From positions 36,646,484 through 36,710,483 of the forward strand of contig CM062291.1 of the NCBI GenBank assembly GCA_031216915.1: a stretch of 64,000 nucleotides of DNA, written 5' to 3'. A program made the position numbers and the translations under genes. Shown here in pieces: positions 22,943 to 34,762 of this stretch (position 1 is the stretch's first letter; each line of letters begins with the position of its first letter). The notes beneath the pieces are model-generated. The model made no database searches. It was not told where the DNA came from and saw nothing but the letters and a program-made list of their open reading frames with translations. The DNA is from Pictodentalium vernedei (taxonomy: Eukaryota; Mollusca; Scaphopoda; Dentaliida; Dentaliidae).

Positions 22943-23500
22943 ACCCTTTACCCAACGTAATGGCCAAAACCATTAAATTTTTTATTACTTTTTCATTTTG
23001 TCACAAAAACATAGCTTATGACCCCTCATTGGAACGAGCTAATGTAAACACTGGGAACCATCTCAATACATTCCTCAGTCATATCCACCAAAGATATCGC
23101 AAATGTGTCACAAGAAAATTTCACAATGATGTGTCAAATATGTGGTGCTTAACCCTTTACCCAACATAGAGAATATCAAAATTTATTATTTTAATTACTA
23201 TTTTTAAAAAAAATTTTAAAAAAATTCAACAAAACCATATCATGTGACCCCTCATTGGAACGAGCTCGATGAGCTCGTTCCAATGAGGGTCACATGATAC
23301 AGTTTTGTTGACATATTTTGAAAAATTAATTTTTTTCTACTGCTCAATTTACAAATTACGCGGGAGGATGCGGGCGATTTGTTAGATAAAGGGTTAACAA
23401 ACTTTGACTAGTATATATTATTTATGAAAGTTTTTTTTTTATTTATTTTTTTATTTTTTATTTATTAAAAAAAAATTAGTGCTACAAGAATTTTAACCAC
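22943..23500. mobile_element. Composite MITE locus: outer CCCTTTACCC copy with foreign middle and nested insertion
   Basis: A left arm of subfamily A (TTAA at 22939-22942, 'ccctttacccaacgtaatggcc...gacccctcattggaacgagct') runs to about 23038. It is followed by about 115 bases ('aatgtaaacactggg...tgtggtgctta') that also occur at 37423-37535 in another context, then by the nested MITE 23153-23393, and then 'caaactttgactagtata', which again matches 37538-37555. The right arm of the outer element is at best vestigial, near 23475. Confidence 0.6.
23153..23393. mobile_element. piggyBac-like MITE, subfamily B, nested, with TTAA on both sides
   Basis: It is flanked by TTAA at 23149-23152 and 23394-23397. 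The ends are 'ccctttacccaac' and '...gataaaggg', and the centre is the palindrome 'catgtgacccctcattggaacgagctcgatgagctcgttccaatgagggtcacatg'. The related sequence at 37423-37556 reads straight through the insertion point (…ggtgctta gcaaacttt…), giving a near-empty site and supporting TTAA duplication on insertion. Confidence 0.88.
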
Positions 23501-23941
23501 TTGAACCCATGAATACATCGTTGCTAATTGTATGTTAGGATATATACGCGATAAATTCGCGATAGTTGGTCAGATAAAATAGTGGACAGGACCGGAAGAT
23601 ACTAGACAGGGACCGCGGTTCAGGGATGGACCGTGGACCGGATCGGTTCAAGTCGGTCCAGTCCGCATCAATAATTTGGAGGACTTTCACCTACTTTTCA
23701 ATCTAAAAAATATATATAACTTGAGCCCCCTTCCCCATTGAGCGTCACACAGTTTTGTTTTTTTTTTCCAAATTCGATCCATTTGGTTTTAGCCTGTTTG
23801 CAACTCCACTTTCATGTGGGGTTGACAGGTAAAACAAGTTGCCACAAGCTATTGTCATAACTATGGGCTACGGACAGTTAAGTTACCTTATTTAGCTGAG
23901 GTTGCGGTCTCTGGAGCTTAGGGGGGAAAATGGGGGAAACA

Positions 23942-24075
23942 GTGAAAAGGAGTGCCAGATGTGTAATTCAGGCGTGGTGGAGATTCTGGAACACTTTCTA
24001 CGAGAATGTCCAAAATACAAGTCTAACAGAATAAGATTCGCTGGGAGTGTAATGGGTAAGTGGGAAAGTTGAGTG
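23942..24075 (+). pseudogene. LINE C-terminal zinc-knuckle fragment
   Basis: A plus-strand frame reads 'EKECQMCNSGVVEILEHFLRECPKYK' and a stop at 24073. The C-x2-C...E-H-F-L-x2-C-P pattern is the C-terminal knuckle of many non-LTR reverse transcriptases. Downstream bases to about 24260 share word order with 28180-28335, so two related LINE 3' ends are present in the window. Confidence 0.7.
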
Positions 24076-24711
24076 AAGGACACGTGGTTAGTGGGTGACA
24101 CAAAGGAGAGGGTTAGTATGCTTATCGGGAGTATTGGGAGTATTACCGAGTATTGGGAGAAGAGGCGTGAGAATATAGAGGCAGTTGGGAGCACTGGGGT
24201 AACCAAGGCTTTCTCATTTGAGAACCGCAACAAATTAGCGACCGGCCAAAGTGTTTTTAGTATTACCGGGTGTATTGTATTGTTGGGGCACTGTAAGTAT
24301 ATACATTTGTCAACTGTTTGTAAAAAATAACCCGGAGTTGTAAAAAGGCGCCATCAAGATACACTAAATGACTTAAGCTCGGTGTGTAAAACAGCTGATG
24401 GTGTAAAAAGACGTTTAACTTTTCACCTGGAACTTTATTAAGCACCCCCTGTTTTTTTCGTACTAGTGTTAATAGAAACTGTCATTACTTTCATGCTATC
24501 TTTCAGGTGACAATAAGTGATTATTTGTGGAAAGAATGGTCTTTTGACGAATGAAAGACAACACAATGATGAAAATATGCAGTATGTTAATGGCGCTAAT
24601 TACACATATCTGTCATTAATGTTTATGATGGGAAAATGTTCTCTCGACAAGTATGGTGCTGGAACGGTCCATGATGAAACAATGCCGGTAATTACGGACA
24701 AAAAATGAAAC

Positions 24712-25960
24712 TTGTGATCTCCTGAACACAATAGCAGTGTCTGATGTCAGCAGCGAGTGTATCCACCACGTGTCCGGTTGACAGCCTGGACCCATCTCCT
24801 AATACTACCAGTGAGCCTCCTGATTCAGTCCAGAGGCAACTGCTGCCACTCCTCATGCCATACAGCTTCCAAATCGGCCAACCTCTGTAGAGGTGGATCT
24901 CTTGCTTGCACACGACGTCCAACAAAGTCACAGATGTGTTCTAAGGGATTCAAATCAGGGCTCATTGCAGGCTATGGTAATGTTGTAATAGCATTGTTCT
25001 GAAGGAATGCTCTCATAGCAAGGGAACGACGTGGCCTTACACTGTCGTCCATGAATACTGGACGAGTAGCCAACCGGTGGCTGTCAAAATGTTGCATGGC
25101 CACCGGATTGAGAATGTCCCGGATGTACTGATGACCATTGAGATTCCCACGTACAGTCACAATATCAAGATTACAACCATGTGAGAGGTATCCCCAGATC
25201 ATTACTGATTCTCCACCATAAGGAACAGTAGGTCTGGTGTTCCTGGGTACGTAGGCAGTATTTCTATGCCTCCACACTCTCACGCGACGATCTGTGACGT
25301 GAAGCAAGAACCTACTCTCGTCTGACCAATGGACTCTCTTCCACGTCCTCAGATTCTAATGTTGTCGTGCCATACTCCACTCCAAACGTCGTCTTTGATG
25401 CTGATCGGACAGAGCTGGGCGCGTGATGACCCTTCTGGACCTTATACCCAGTGTTTTGAGACGGTTTCTGATAGTTCTGTTGCACAACCACCTGTTGGGG
25501 AACCAAAGGCGTTTTAAAACCCCACTTGAAACAAAGGGTTCAGGCCTAACGAGGAGTGCCAGACTCCAATCTTCCTGAGGAGAGATATTTTGGGGGTTAT
25601 CTACGTCTTGTCTATCCTTAACCCTTTACCCAACGAATCGCCCACATCCGCCCGCGTGATATGCAAATTCAGCAGTTGAAAAAATAATATTTTTCAAAAA
25701 ATTTCGACAAAACCATACCATGTGACCCCTCGTTGGAACGAGCTCGTCGAGTCACATCATATGGTTTTGTTGAAATTTTTTTTAAAATTTGAAAAAAATG
25801 ATATTTAAAATAATAAATTTTGATATCGTCTGCGTTGGGTAAAGGGTTAGCATCGTTGGTTTGTTTTTTTCGGACAAGTCTGTTGATGACAAAATGACTA
25901 TAGCCAAGTTGCCTTCCAATAGCTTTGAATGACATGTCTCCTCTCTGCCATGTCAACATT
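24712..25960 (-). pseudogene. Tc1-like transposase, interrupted by a MITE
   Basis: On the minus strand the N-terminal helix-turn-helix is at 25947-25850 ('RGDMSFKAIGRQLGYSHFVINRLVRK'). After the MITE at 25622-25846 the frame pieces continue with 'RVWRHRNTAYVPRN', 'GGESVMIWGYLSH', 'RPVFMDDSVRPRRSLAMRAFL' (second Asp region) and 'SPDLNPLEH' (third acidic residue), down to about 24712. A stop replaces the Trp expected before 'PAMSPDLNP', and 'SVRPR' replaces the usual 'NARPH'. It is inactive. Confidence 0.88.
25622..25846. mobile_element. piggyBac-like MITE, subfamily B, inside the Tc1 relic
   Basis: TTAA (25618-25621) precedes 'ccctttacccaacgaatcgccc', and the right end 'gcgttgggtaaaggg' is followed by TTAG (25847-25850). 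The arms mirror each other around 'gacccctcgttggaacgagctcgtcgagtcacatcatatgg'. It splits the Tc1 coding region just after the DNA-binding domain, so it is younger than that Tc1 copy. Confidence 0.88.
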
Positions 25961-26048
25961 TATTGATAAAGGAAGTGACAAATTTTCTTGTTTTATACCC
26001 AGATATTGCATGTGGATGATAAGTGTTTTTTGTGACATCCGTGGGAAG

Positions 26049-26258
26049 CAGTGGCGGCGCTACAAGGGGGCACGGGGGGGGGGGGGGCATTTGCCCCCCC
26101 CCCCCAAACGTGGGCTCTGCCCCCCACTTGCCCCCCCCCCCACCCACCCACCACACACACATCCATCCAAACACACAAACTCTTTCTCCCTCCCTCAATC
26201 CCTCCCTCCCTCCCTCTGCCCCTCCCTCTCTCTATCTCTCCTCTCTCTCTCTATCCCC

Positions 26259-26307
<49 letters not shown>

Positions 26308-26686
26308 ACCCCCTTCATCTCTCTCTCCTCTCTCTCTCTCCCTCCCTCCGTCCCTCCCTCCCTCCCTCTCTCTATCCCTCTCCCTATCTCTGCCTTCTCT
26401 CTCTCCAGACGCGAATCCAGGATTTTTTGAAAGGAGGAGCGCTAATTACCATTACATTTAGTCGAAACTTGGACCCAAAGACCGTAATATCATTTTTTGG
26501 TTTGGTACGTCCACAGGACGTACCAAACCAAAAAATTATATTACGGACTTTGTGTCCAAGTTTCGACTACCTCATAATAAAGTAATGATATGATCCTTTA
26601 CGTATTTGCCCCCCTTCATGGGGAGTCTGCCCCCCTACTTGCCCCCCCCCCCCCCCCCCACGAAAAAATTTCTGGCGCCGCCACTG
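26049..26686. mobile_element. hAT-type MITE with perfect 8-bp duplication
   Basis: The ends are 'cagtggcggcgct' and 'ggcgccgccactg', flanked by 'gtgggaag' at 26041-26048 and 26687-26694. An 8-bp duplication and CAGTG-like ends are typical of hAT. The interior holds C-runs, a (CT)n tract at about 26180-26405, and a small palindrome at 26500-26530 centred on 'tacgtccacaggacgta'. Long ORFs in all three frames over the CT tract are artefacts. Confidence 0.92.
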
Positions 26687-26694
26687 GTGGGAAG

Positions 26695-27694
26695 CATGCT
26701 TCACCTGGACAAGGGGATGTGTTTGGAGTACGCTATCAACCAGAAAAGTCATGTTTCACTGTATGAAATGTACCGCAAGACTTCAGATTCAGATTCAGAT
26801 AATTTATTCACAGTATACATAAATAATGGTTACAAATACATATATTTTACAAGTTTAGTAAATAGTATACTGTAGGGGGTGACATAGCCAGATTGGCTGT
26901 CTACCTGTCACCCCCTGAAGGAAGTGTAGTTGCAGATAGACTGTGACCAAATGGTTAGGGGGAAAAAACAAGTATGTGACGCTGAGCTGGAACTGGGGCT
27001 CGAGTTTCTTCATTGCTAAATTTTATTGGCAGGATGTTATCAGGCACAAAAGTCGGTGGGAGATCGGTAGTTAGGGATTGATACATTGTTACAGTGGTAC
27101 AAAACTAGCCGCTCTTGGAGATCACTCATCTACTCAGTGCCAGGTCCCACCAAATACTCGATGTCGTTCGGGGAGTGATAAAGGGATAATTCTATGTAAA
27201 CTGAACGTCAATGTCGGCTAGCGCATTCGGAGGGCATCATATCTGGAGTGCTCTACAAATGCGCCTGCTTACTGAGCTGAGCGCCATCGGTGATGCAACC
27301 CATTCCTCTCCCTGGACTAGCCCTTAGAGAATGGTGATGACTTAGCAATCATTGAAACATAATAATCAGTAACAGCAACTTCACTGTCATGAAACATTTC
27401 AGGAGGTGCTTAATTAAGTTCCAGGTGTATATGTATTGAACTCTAACATTGGGATAGGATGGAGTAAGGCAGGTGAGTGAGCTAATGGAGAATTGCTCTA
27501 TATCTATAGAGGCTGAAGACCCTACAAGGGGGACTGACGCAATGGAGCAGTTTTATCAAGGGAAGGGTGCTTGCGGATTGCAATAGAGAAATGGCGAGCT
27601 GGGGTTTGGGCTAAGAGTTCTTTAGATGGGTAATATAAAAAAATTTATGCGCCAGCTTTTGAGGAGTCGCTAGATGGGTCACTTGGAGTGTTGT
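26695..27694. other. No gene recognised
   Basis: It contains an imperfect inverted pair around 'tgtagggggtgacatagccagattggctgtctacctgtcaccccctgaa' (26872-26921) that looks like another hairpin repeat. Nothing else is supported. Confidence 0.4.
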
Positions 27695-27698
27695 TTAA

Positions 27699-27942
27699 CC
27701 CTTTACCCAACGTAACGGCCAAAACCGGCCAGCGCTATTCTAAAAAATCGCCAATTAATTTTCATTATATTTTAATTTTTTGTCTCAAAAACATAGGTTA
27801 TGACCCCTCATTGGAACGAGCTCAACGAGCTCGTTCCAAAGAGGGGTCATAACGTATGTTTTTGAGACAAAAAATGAAAAAAAATTAGTTATTCAAGACT
27901 TTTGTTTGCAAGTGTCGTCTGCTTTTCATGTTAGGTAAAGGG
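27699..27942. mobile_element. piggyBac-like MITE, subfamily A
   Basis: TTAA (27695-27698), then 'ccctttacccaacgtaacggccaaaaccggcc'. The arms mirror around 'tcattggaacgagctcaacgagctcgttcca', and the right end 'gttaggtaaaggg' is followed by CTAA, one change from TTAA. This is the clearest subfamily A copy, with 40762-40975. Confidence 0.88.
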
Positions 27943-27949
27943 CTAAAGT

Positions 27950-28335
27950 GAGATCTAAGTCACTGGAGTTGAGGAACAGAATCGGGAAAGAAGAGGAAAG
28001 AGCGTGCCAAAATGTGCAAGTTAGTATTGACGGGGACCCTGTAACATTTCATTTTAGAGTACCCAAACTTTTTGCCAAGAAGAACAAGACTCCTCGAGAA
28101 ACTTATGGAAAGATGTGATGAAAACAAGTGAGGGGACAAGTGGATGAAGAATGACTCGGGAGAAAGGGTCAATATTATATAGTTGTATAGATCGAGAACG
28201 CGCCAATGGGGAAATCATAAAACAGTTTGTGACTGAGACTGAGTGCTGGTTGATTAGGAGGGAGAGTGGGGAATACCACGGCCTACTCGTTAGAGGACTG
28301 TGATAAACTAGCGGAAGGCCAAAGAATTATTATTA
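27950..28335 (+). pseudogene. Decayed LINE 3' end
   Basis: Word order ('gttgaggaacagaatcgggaaagaagaggaaagagcgtgccaaaatgtgcaa', 'cattttagagtacccaa', 'gataaactagcggaaggccaaag') parallels 23912-24260, including the remains of the C-terminal knuckle. No frame survives. Confidence 0.5.
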
Positions 28336-28454
28336 GGCAGGCAGCCAATGTCACTACGCTACCTCCTAACTTAGGCCTATGCTACCTACTAGTCGGAATA
28401 TCTGTAGGCTAATTGTTGGCATAAACCGTTTGTGTATGATGTAAACGTTTGTGT

Positions 28455-28962
28455 CAGTGGCGTGGCCACGGGGGGGGGGGGCGTCCCCTCCCCCGACTTT
28501 CCTTCAAAGTTGGTCCTCGAAATGTGTTCATAAATGGCATAAAAATCGTAGGGGGGGGGGTGTAAGGTCCATGGGGGTTAGGTTGTAGATTGCTTGTCCT
28601 ATTAGGCCTATCTGTGTCGTGAAAAGGTAGACAGTCGTCAATACATGAAAAACCCCAAAATATCCGCTCAGATGCAAGGAGATTTTGAATTCCAGGGTTC
28701 AAAAACCTCCATCCACGACCCTTGACCTCCCCATATCGGACACATTTATTTCCCTCCAGTAAAAACCCTGATTATTATCACTTTGGTCATCTAGCTCAAA
28801 TTTTAGGGATGCAAAATTCTGAGGTGTGAAGGCTTGGAAAGCTTTTCCCGCACCCCCCCCCCCCCCCCAATTGAAATGGAGCTAAGCCAGGCTCTGATAC
28901 CTCCGCCCCCCCCCCCTCCCCCCACACACACACACACTTGCTTTGGGCTGGCTATGCCACTG
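28455..28962. mobile_element. hAT-type MITE (cagtggcgtggcc) with perfect 8-bp duplication
   Basis: The ends 'cagtggcgtggcca' and 'tggctatgccactg' are flanked by 'gtttgtgt' at 28447-28454 and 28963-28970. The interior has G-runs near the left, C-runs near the right and a short (CA)n. It is non-coding and related in its first bases to 26049-26686. Confidence 0.9.
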
Positions 28963-28970
28963 GTTTGTGT

Positions 28971-31740
28971 AGGCCTACCCATGTAGGCCTATAGCCTATA
29001 GGCCTGTTATGAATAAAATTATCTGAATCTCGCGGTTGGCATTTTTCAGGAAAAGTGGAGAATGACGCCCGGACCCCACACTCACTGCCTTGAAGAGAAT
29101 AGGAAGGACCTTTATTGTCAATGCAACAAGGTTGGACCTTGGGCTTGGTGAATTCGATCAGGCTGAGGAATAGGGATTTTAGGTTGACCTTCCTCCCAGG
29201 TCTTATGAGCGTTCTTTCTCACGTATGAAGTGTCAATATTGTTTTGTTTGGGGTTTTTTTGTAACGTAGCGGTGCAAATACGAATTCCCAAACCCCAACC
29301 CATCCCGAGTAATCGTTGTGCTCTCAGCTTGAGCCGGGGCCAGCAGGGGCTGAGGGGAGTTTCGAAGGACTTGATGAACTCAACTGCAGCAGCGAATGAT
29401 CATGTATTTAAGTTTGTGTATTAACCAATGAAAGTTACTGTAACAAAACATTAATGGCTATGTAACCAAAATGGCTACACAGAGTTTTATTCCAGGTGAG
29501 CGCGAAAGGTTTTCAGTTTATCTGTAAAAAATTGATCGCGTTAAAAATGATTTTAAAAGTAAAACCGTTTTTATCAAATAAATCAAATTGGGGATCAAAA
29601 CCAGTCCCTCCTCAAAAATAACTGAAATGCCTATTTATTTTGAAACCACTGGAGTCATTCTGAATGAATCCGGCGAAAACTGGATTTATTGCGATATTGC
29701 ATCTGAAGAGAAGGCTAAATATCAGTTTTACGTAGATCACTTTTTATTAACCAAATATTTCGTTATGAACGAGGTAAAATACTTAGTAGATTTGAAATTG
29801 TCATTATTTAAATTGCGAGCGAACGTTTATAGTAAATTATACTGGGGTTGTGCAGGAATGGCAAGCCATTTCGTGGCACCCGGGCCGAGTCCCACTCCAA
29901 GCCTGCTAGTAGCAGCTAACATGTATGCTTAGGGACACACCAACAACTTTGACCGGCCCGGGATTCAGACAAAGTGTGCTTTGTAAATATAAAATTATAC
30001 TTATTTGTAAATTTTATTGATTTTGGGTACCGGTATGTGAATTTGTGATAACATTTAGGGATACTTTCCAAGTTTAGACAAGAAATGCCTTAAATTTTCT
30101 TTATTTTTGAGAGTTTTATCAAACTTTTCTGTTTCAAAATACACAGAAGTATGACAGGGGATGGATGGTGCATCGGTCTGTAATTAAGGCTTAAATGGAT
30201 TAACACACATTCTTCTTGATATAGATAATTATCCCCTGCCACAGGGAGGATTTAAAAGTGTAGGTTGTCACCCAGGGGTCCACAAACCCTTATTGGGAAA
30301 GGGTCTGGGTTCCTTCCAATTGGGTATTTTCATGTGGCGAGGACCAAAAATTGGAAAATTTTATAATTACTTTCATGAAGAGTTTAGCCTTATATAATTA
30401 TGAATGATAATAGTTTACTTAACGTGTTTCATTAATCTGTTAACACAATAAATCCATCACAACGTTTGAACAGCAAGTTGCCAATTTCTGACTTCCTGTC
30501 CTTTCCAGATGTGTTTGGAAAACCTGGTGTTGGCACCAATGTGACATAGGTAGGGTTATGTAGGCCTAATTAACAAAATAATTGTGCTGATTTTGGTTTT
30601 TGATAGCATCTGGGACATTTCCAGGCTGACCAAAGTAACTGGCCTTCAACCATGATGCAATGTTGCATTGTGTACATAACGATAAAGAATACATGCAATG
30701 TGTTCAGACGGTAGTATGTAGCATGCAGTCATGATGCAGACATCACAGCACAATAGAAGAAAATGGAGGAAAAGTCTAATATGCAGTGTTTTTCACTGGC
30801 AGATGATTGTTATGCAAGATATGTCAAATGGTTGTCACAAACACGTTTTCGGTATGTAAAGTTTGTTGTTCAATTCTGTTACCTCCCTTGATGTGTCTTC
30901 AATGTTGACTACATTCCAGTAAATATTGAAGAAATACATCAAGGGAAGTGAAAAATGAACATTACGAGGCATGCAGATTTCAGAAATTCATGGGACCTGA
31001 AAATATGTTCCGTGTATTTGATGTAAGGAAACCCTACGGCACCTACTTATGGGTTCCAACAAGAACTATCAATGAACCTATTTTTATTTCTTACTGATTC
31101 TGTACACATTTTTTTTTTTATCTGATTTCTGCTTTTGGACCTGCAAATTTTTAAGAAGGACCTAGAATATAAAGTGGATAACACGATTGGTTTTGATGAA
31201 ATAAAAAATAAAAACATGAAACAAATTATATGTATTTTATACCCACCCCATGAGTAGTCAATTTATTTTGAGACAGAGGAACTGAGGCAGTGAAAAAAAT
31301 GACCAAAAAAGCAATCATAACTGTAGGACAATGAAATAATTATTTCGTTTTTTACATTAAAGTTGAACACACAAAAAAAAAATAAAAATTCTTTGTGCAT
31401 TCACATTTGTCCAAATGTGAAACATCCCGTTTTGGAAGGTAACGATATTGAACTGATTGGGACAAAATGTCTAAGTATAAAACTGGATTATAAATAAAGC
31501 TTGAACACACCTCTTGTTCTTGATTCTGCTTGGAGGGCTGCGAAATTTGAAGAACATATCTTGCATTTTAGCGAAGAAATTTTCTCCTCATTGTCAGTTT
31601 TAGTTATAAAATGTGATTTTGTTAATGTATTCAATGATACAGTTTCTTGTGTTCGGCTTCACATGGTTTTGTTGTCAAACATGCTGAACTAGGGTGCATT
31701 CAGTTGTAGTAATTAGGAATCAGTAACAATAACAACAGGC
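28971..31740. other. No gene confirmed; mostly unassigned sequence
   Basis: An ATG at 29470 followed by eight codons and a good donor (CCAG/GTGAGC at 29495) could be a short first exon, and the plus-strand frame 29588-29932 is open for 114 codons with a possible donor (GAG/GTAAAA). Neither has a recognisable domain or a partner exon, so I do not call them. The rest is AT-rich with no repeats that I can define. Confidence 0.35.
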
Positions 31741-32080
31741 TTGGCAGTCTAGAAAATCAAGGAGTGCAAAACATTTGCCCTCCACATATTTCTTGGGAGT
31801 GCAATTGCACCTGGAATTTTCAATACATATACTTGTATGCTATTTTGTTATATTCACTGCAAGGTATTACTATTTTGACTGAAAAACTGTACTACATTCA
31901 GCTACATAATGGAAAAATTGGCACACACATCTTCTCATTATTCAAAATGTTGCATTCAATTCTTATGTGACTGTCTTCTACACTCAAAATATATCGAAAT
32001 GCGACACGTAATCAGGAATTATTGCAAATCAATGCAACAGTGAAAAATGATAATAAATTTTTAAGGCAGTCCCAAACAGG

Positions 32081-32177
32081 TCTGGCATTCCAGAAAATCA
32101 ATGGGTGCAAAAAATTGCCCTTTCAATTTTTTCTAGGTGTGCAGCACTCCTGCACTCCCAGAGAATGCCAGGCCTGA
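32081..32177 (+). repeat. Dispersed repeat, second copy of the family at 72-179
   Basis: 'ctggcattccagaaaatcaatgggtgcaaaaaattgccc...gtgcagcactcctgcactcccagagaatgccaggcct' matches 72-179 closely. Its ends, 'aggtctggcatt' and 'aatgccaggcct', are inverted copies of each other. Confidence 0.6.
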
Positions 32178-32449
32178 AACAATTAATATTATCTGAAATT
32201 ACACTAAGCAGTCATTGGCTGGGGTGATCATTTGTTTGCACTGTGTGACTTTTGAATGTACTTGTCAACATGTTTATAAATACTGCTACACAAAACCAGT
32301 GCCCCCCCCCCTCTCCCAGGACTTTTATATTGCAGTTGCTGGTTCTTTAGGACTATAAATACAGTACTTGACCCTCATTTTTGTGAAATTTTTCTTTCAA
32401 TTATTTTTTTCAGGTCAAAACTTAATCAATTTTCTGTTGTTAATGTAAA

Positions 32450-32965
32450 TAGGGCTGTTATGATTAACCGATTAATCGATTGTCGATTGGTCACGCCAAA
32501 ATCGATTAGTATTTTTCGTTGTCGAAGAATCAGTAAATTTTACCCTGTTTTAGACGTGTAATAATTGGAAAAAAATTGATGAAAAAACTATTGTTTCTAA
32601 GGGTAAAAGGTCAAGAACGTTGACGTTAAACCTCAAGAAGCTGCTAGAAGCATTTGTCTTTTAGGTACATTCAAAGCTTTGATGTTCTGAACTTATGAAT
32701 CGTCAGTGTAATATTCAAGACCAGTCGGCAGTTGCAAACTTGCGAAGTTCACAACTGACGACCGGTGTTGATTATTACACTGACGGTTCAAAAGTTCAGA
32801 ACACTAAAGCTTTGAATGTACCTAAAAGAGGATCGTCTTCATTGTTTACTTGAGGTAGGTCTTCTAACTTGAAGTTCATTTTAACGACTTCAAAGAGAGG
32901 GAGAGGGAAGTCATCTAGGTACGATTAATCGATTATTATTGATTATTTGCGACGATTAATCGATT
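32450..32965. mobile_element. Palindromic non-autonomous element, 'gattaatcgatt' ends
   Basis: The outer parts carry 'gattaaccgattaatcgattgtcgatt' (about 32461) and 'acgattaatcgattattattgattatt...gacgattaatcgatt' (about 32920-32966). The interior arms 'cttttaggtacattcaaagcttt' / 'aaagctttgaatgtacctaaaag' (about 32658-32829) mirror each other, as do 'cagtgtaat' / 'attacactg'. A hAT-like MITE is likely, but I did not find a clean duplication. Confidence 0.6.
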
Positions 32966-33592
32966 CCTAAATTAAAAAATAGCAAAGTAAATTTTATTGC
33001 ACATTATGGAGATCTGTATTACTTATAGATGTGTTTTATTGCGATTGTAGTTTCTATTTACCCTTCTACTTAGTATATGTGCTGTTATTTTACCCCTTTT
33101 TTTCTTTTTCCAGCAAAAAATCTCAGAACTTGTACTTGTAATAATTAAAATCAGCTCCCAATATCCAAATTGTAAAAGCTTGTTTTTTCAAACCCAGTGG
33201 TCCCCCTTTTTTTTCCTTTTTTTGATGAAAACTTAGTTCTGTTGTGAGAAGTTGTGCTAAAGTAATTTTTTTGCAGTTATGGTGATGTGTGTTTGTCATA
33301 GCTGTGTTTTATTGGTGCCTTGGACAAACAGCCTTGGCAAAGGATGTACCCAACATCCAGTGTAAATGAGAGCATGCAACATCAAAGGTATATGGGCACG
33401 CGAAACATCGCGGGTATATGATTTAAATGAAAGCTTTTTGCTCTGGCGCCTCGATATAAAAATCGAACCAGAAAACCTGAAAATAGTCACAAATATCAGA
33501 TTCCCGATAATTCGATGATATTTTGCTGTTATAAATTGAATAGTCGAGTAATAGAATGAAACAACTTGAGAAAAATAAAATAAGAGCAAATA

Positions 33593-33660
33593 TCGTCCCC
33601 TGAGCTCCAATGTGTACTTTGTGCCAGTAGGCACACAGAACACATTGGAACGATATGTCA
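33593..33660. repeat. Palindrome, second copy of the 6866-6925 family
   Basis: 'tcccctgagctccaatgtgtactttgtgccagtaggcacacagaacacattggaacga' shares its centre and arms with 6866-6925. The two copies differ in arm mismatches, as expected for old hairpin elements. Confidence 0.65.
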
Positions 33661-33847
33661 ACAAAATACCGTTTATTCATTTCCTTAATGACCCAAGGGA
33701 TGTAACTCTATCTGTCATTTGCAGAAACAACACAATTATTCACGAATTTTGTCCAACTGATTGTGGAACGTGAGAAACACGTCCGCAAATTTATTTCCAC
33801 TCTGTTTCTATTGTGTTTCAAACGGGACAAAAGTGTTTTTTTCCGCC

Positions 33848-33942
33848 GACATGTACGGTATATGGAGATTTAATGCCAGGATGTCTCATTTAAACACCGA
33901 CATCCAGGTATTAAATCTCCGTATACCATACATTTTGGTGGA
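33848..33942. repeat. Palindrome, 41-44-bp arms
   Basis: 'gacatgtacggtatatggagatttaatgccaggatgtc' faces 'gacatccaggtattaaatctccgtataccatacat' with a short loop. It is imperfect but clear. Nothing coding. Confidence 0.65.
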
Positions 33943-34140
33943 GATGACTTAAATTAACCCTTCCACTTAGTAGATTAATATTACTAATAATTTCTTTGTA
34001 AAGTAAAAGGATTTCAATAATCAAAAGTTCACATTCTTGGTTTGTTTTATGTTTTAGGCCTCATAATCTACAGAATAGCATGGGTGGTAGTGTATTTCGT
34101 TCTTTGATTGCAAGAAGGCTTCGCAATGCTAAAGCATTGC

Positions 34141-34762
34141 AGGGCTTATATTTCGTCTAAATTTGTGAGAATCCATTTGGATTCTCGTGAAAATGTTTGC
34201 AAGAATCCATACCTACTATGAGTGTTCCGGGATCCCATGACGCCACCAGAAGGAAATGTTTCGCATGCCGAAAGTGCGCAGGGACGATTTGGGGGACAAG
34301 CCCCTTTTGACCCACACATGACGCCACCATGGTTGAACCACTGTTTTATACTGAGAACACATGTTAACCTTTTACCCAACACACCTTTTTAATTTTTAAA
34401 ACTAAATTTGATAATTTTTAAACAATAAATAGTAAATAAATGATAGAATAATTAAATGAACAATATTTGCCAATAAAATTTTACAAATATGGCTATCGTT
34501 GGAACCGACTCATTGAGCTGGTTCCAACGACAGCCATATTTGTAAGATTTTATTGACAAAGTGTCAGGATATTTCAGGTCATGTTAGCCTTCTATTGGTT
34601 AATTTGTTTCCGCTGTGTTAGTTAAAGGGTTAAATTGTCTCAATTTTTTTTCACGCGAATCCTAGCAGAGGTGCAGCATGAATCTACATGGATTCTCGAC
34701 GGTTTTATTGTGCGAATCTTTGTGCGAATCGATTCTCAGATTCTCGTCGAAATTTAAGCCCT
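34141..34762. mobile_element. TIR element inserted in the hairpin of a MITE
   Basis: The ends 'agggcttatatttcgtc' and 'gacgaaatttaagccct' are inverted copies. The flanking 'gcattgc' at 34134-34140 and 34763-34769 is duplicated (7 bases; the host is itself palindromic, so 7 versus 8 is ambiguous). Repeated 'gattctcg' words occupy the subterminal parts. A 'cgcatgccgaaagtgcgcagggacgatttggggg' segment (34262) resembles the fold-back ends at 2665. It contains the MITE 34368-34629. Confidence 0.75.
34368..34629. mobile_element. piggyBac-like MITE, diverged, flanked by TTAA
   Basis: TTAA at 34364-34367 and 34630-34633. The ends are 'ccttttacccaac' and 'gttagttaaaggg', and the arms mirror around 'gttggaaccgactcattgagctggttccaac'. 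It is the innermost of three nested insertions here. Confidence 0.85.

Noticed and set aside
26023-26585. Pro/Ser/Leu-rich proteins over the CT tract
   Set aside because: All three frames are open because of (CT)n and C-runs inside a MITE. No coding evidence.
29118-29303. Processed pseudogene of a small basic protein (minus strand)
   Set aside because: The ORF ends near an AATAAA-like word and looks somewhat protein-like, but I could not match it to any family and saw no A-tail or target duplication.
29588-29932. A 114-codon gene
   Set aside because: Open but without domain, splice partner or codon evidence that I can judge. Its 3' part runs into CG-rich repeat-like sequence.
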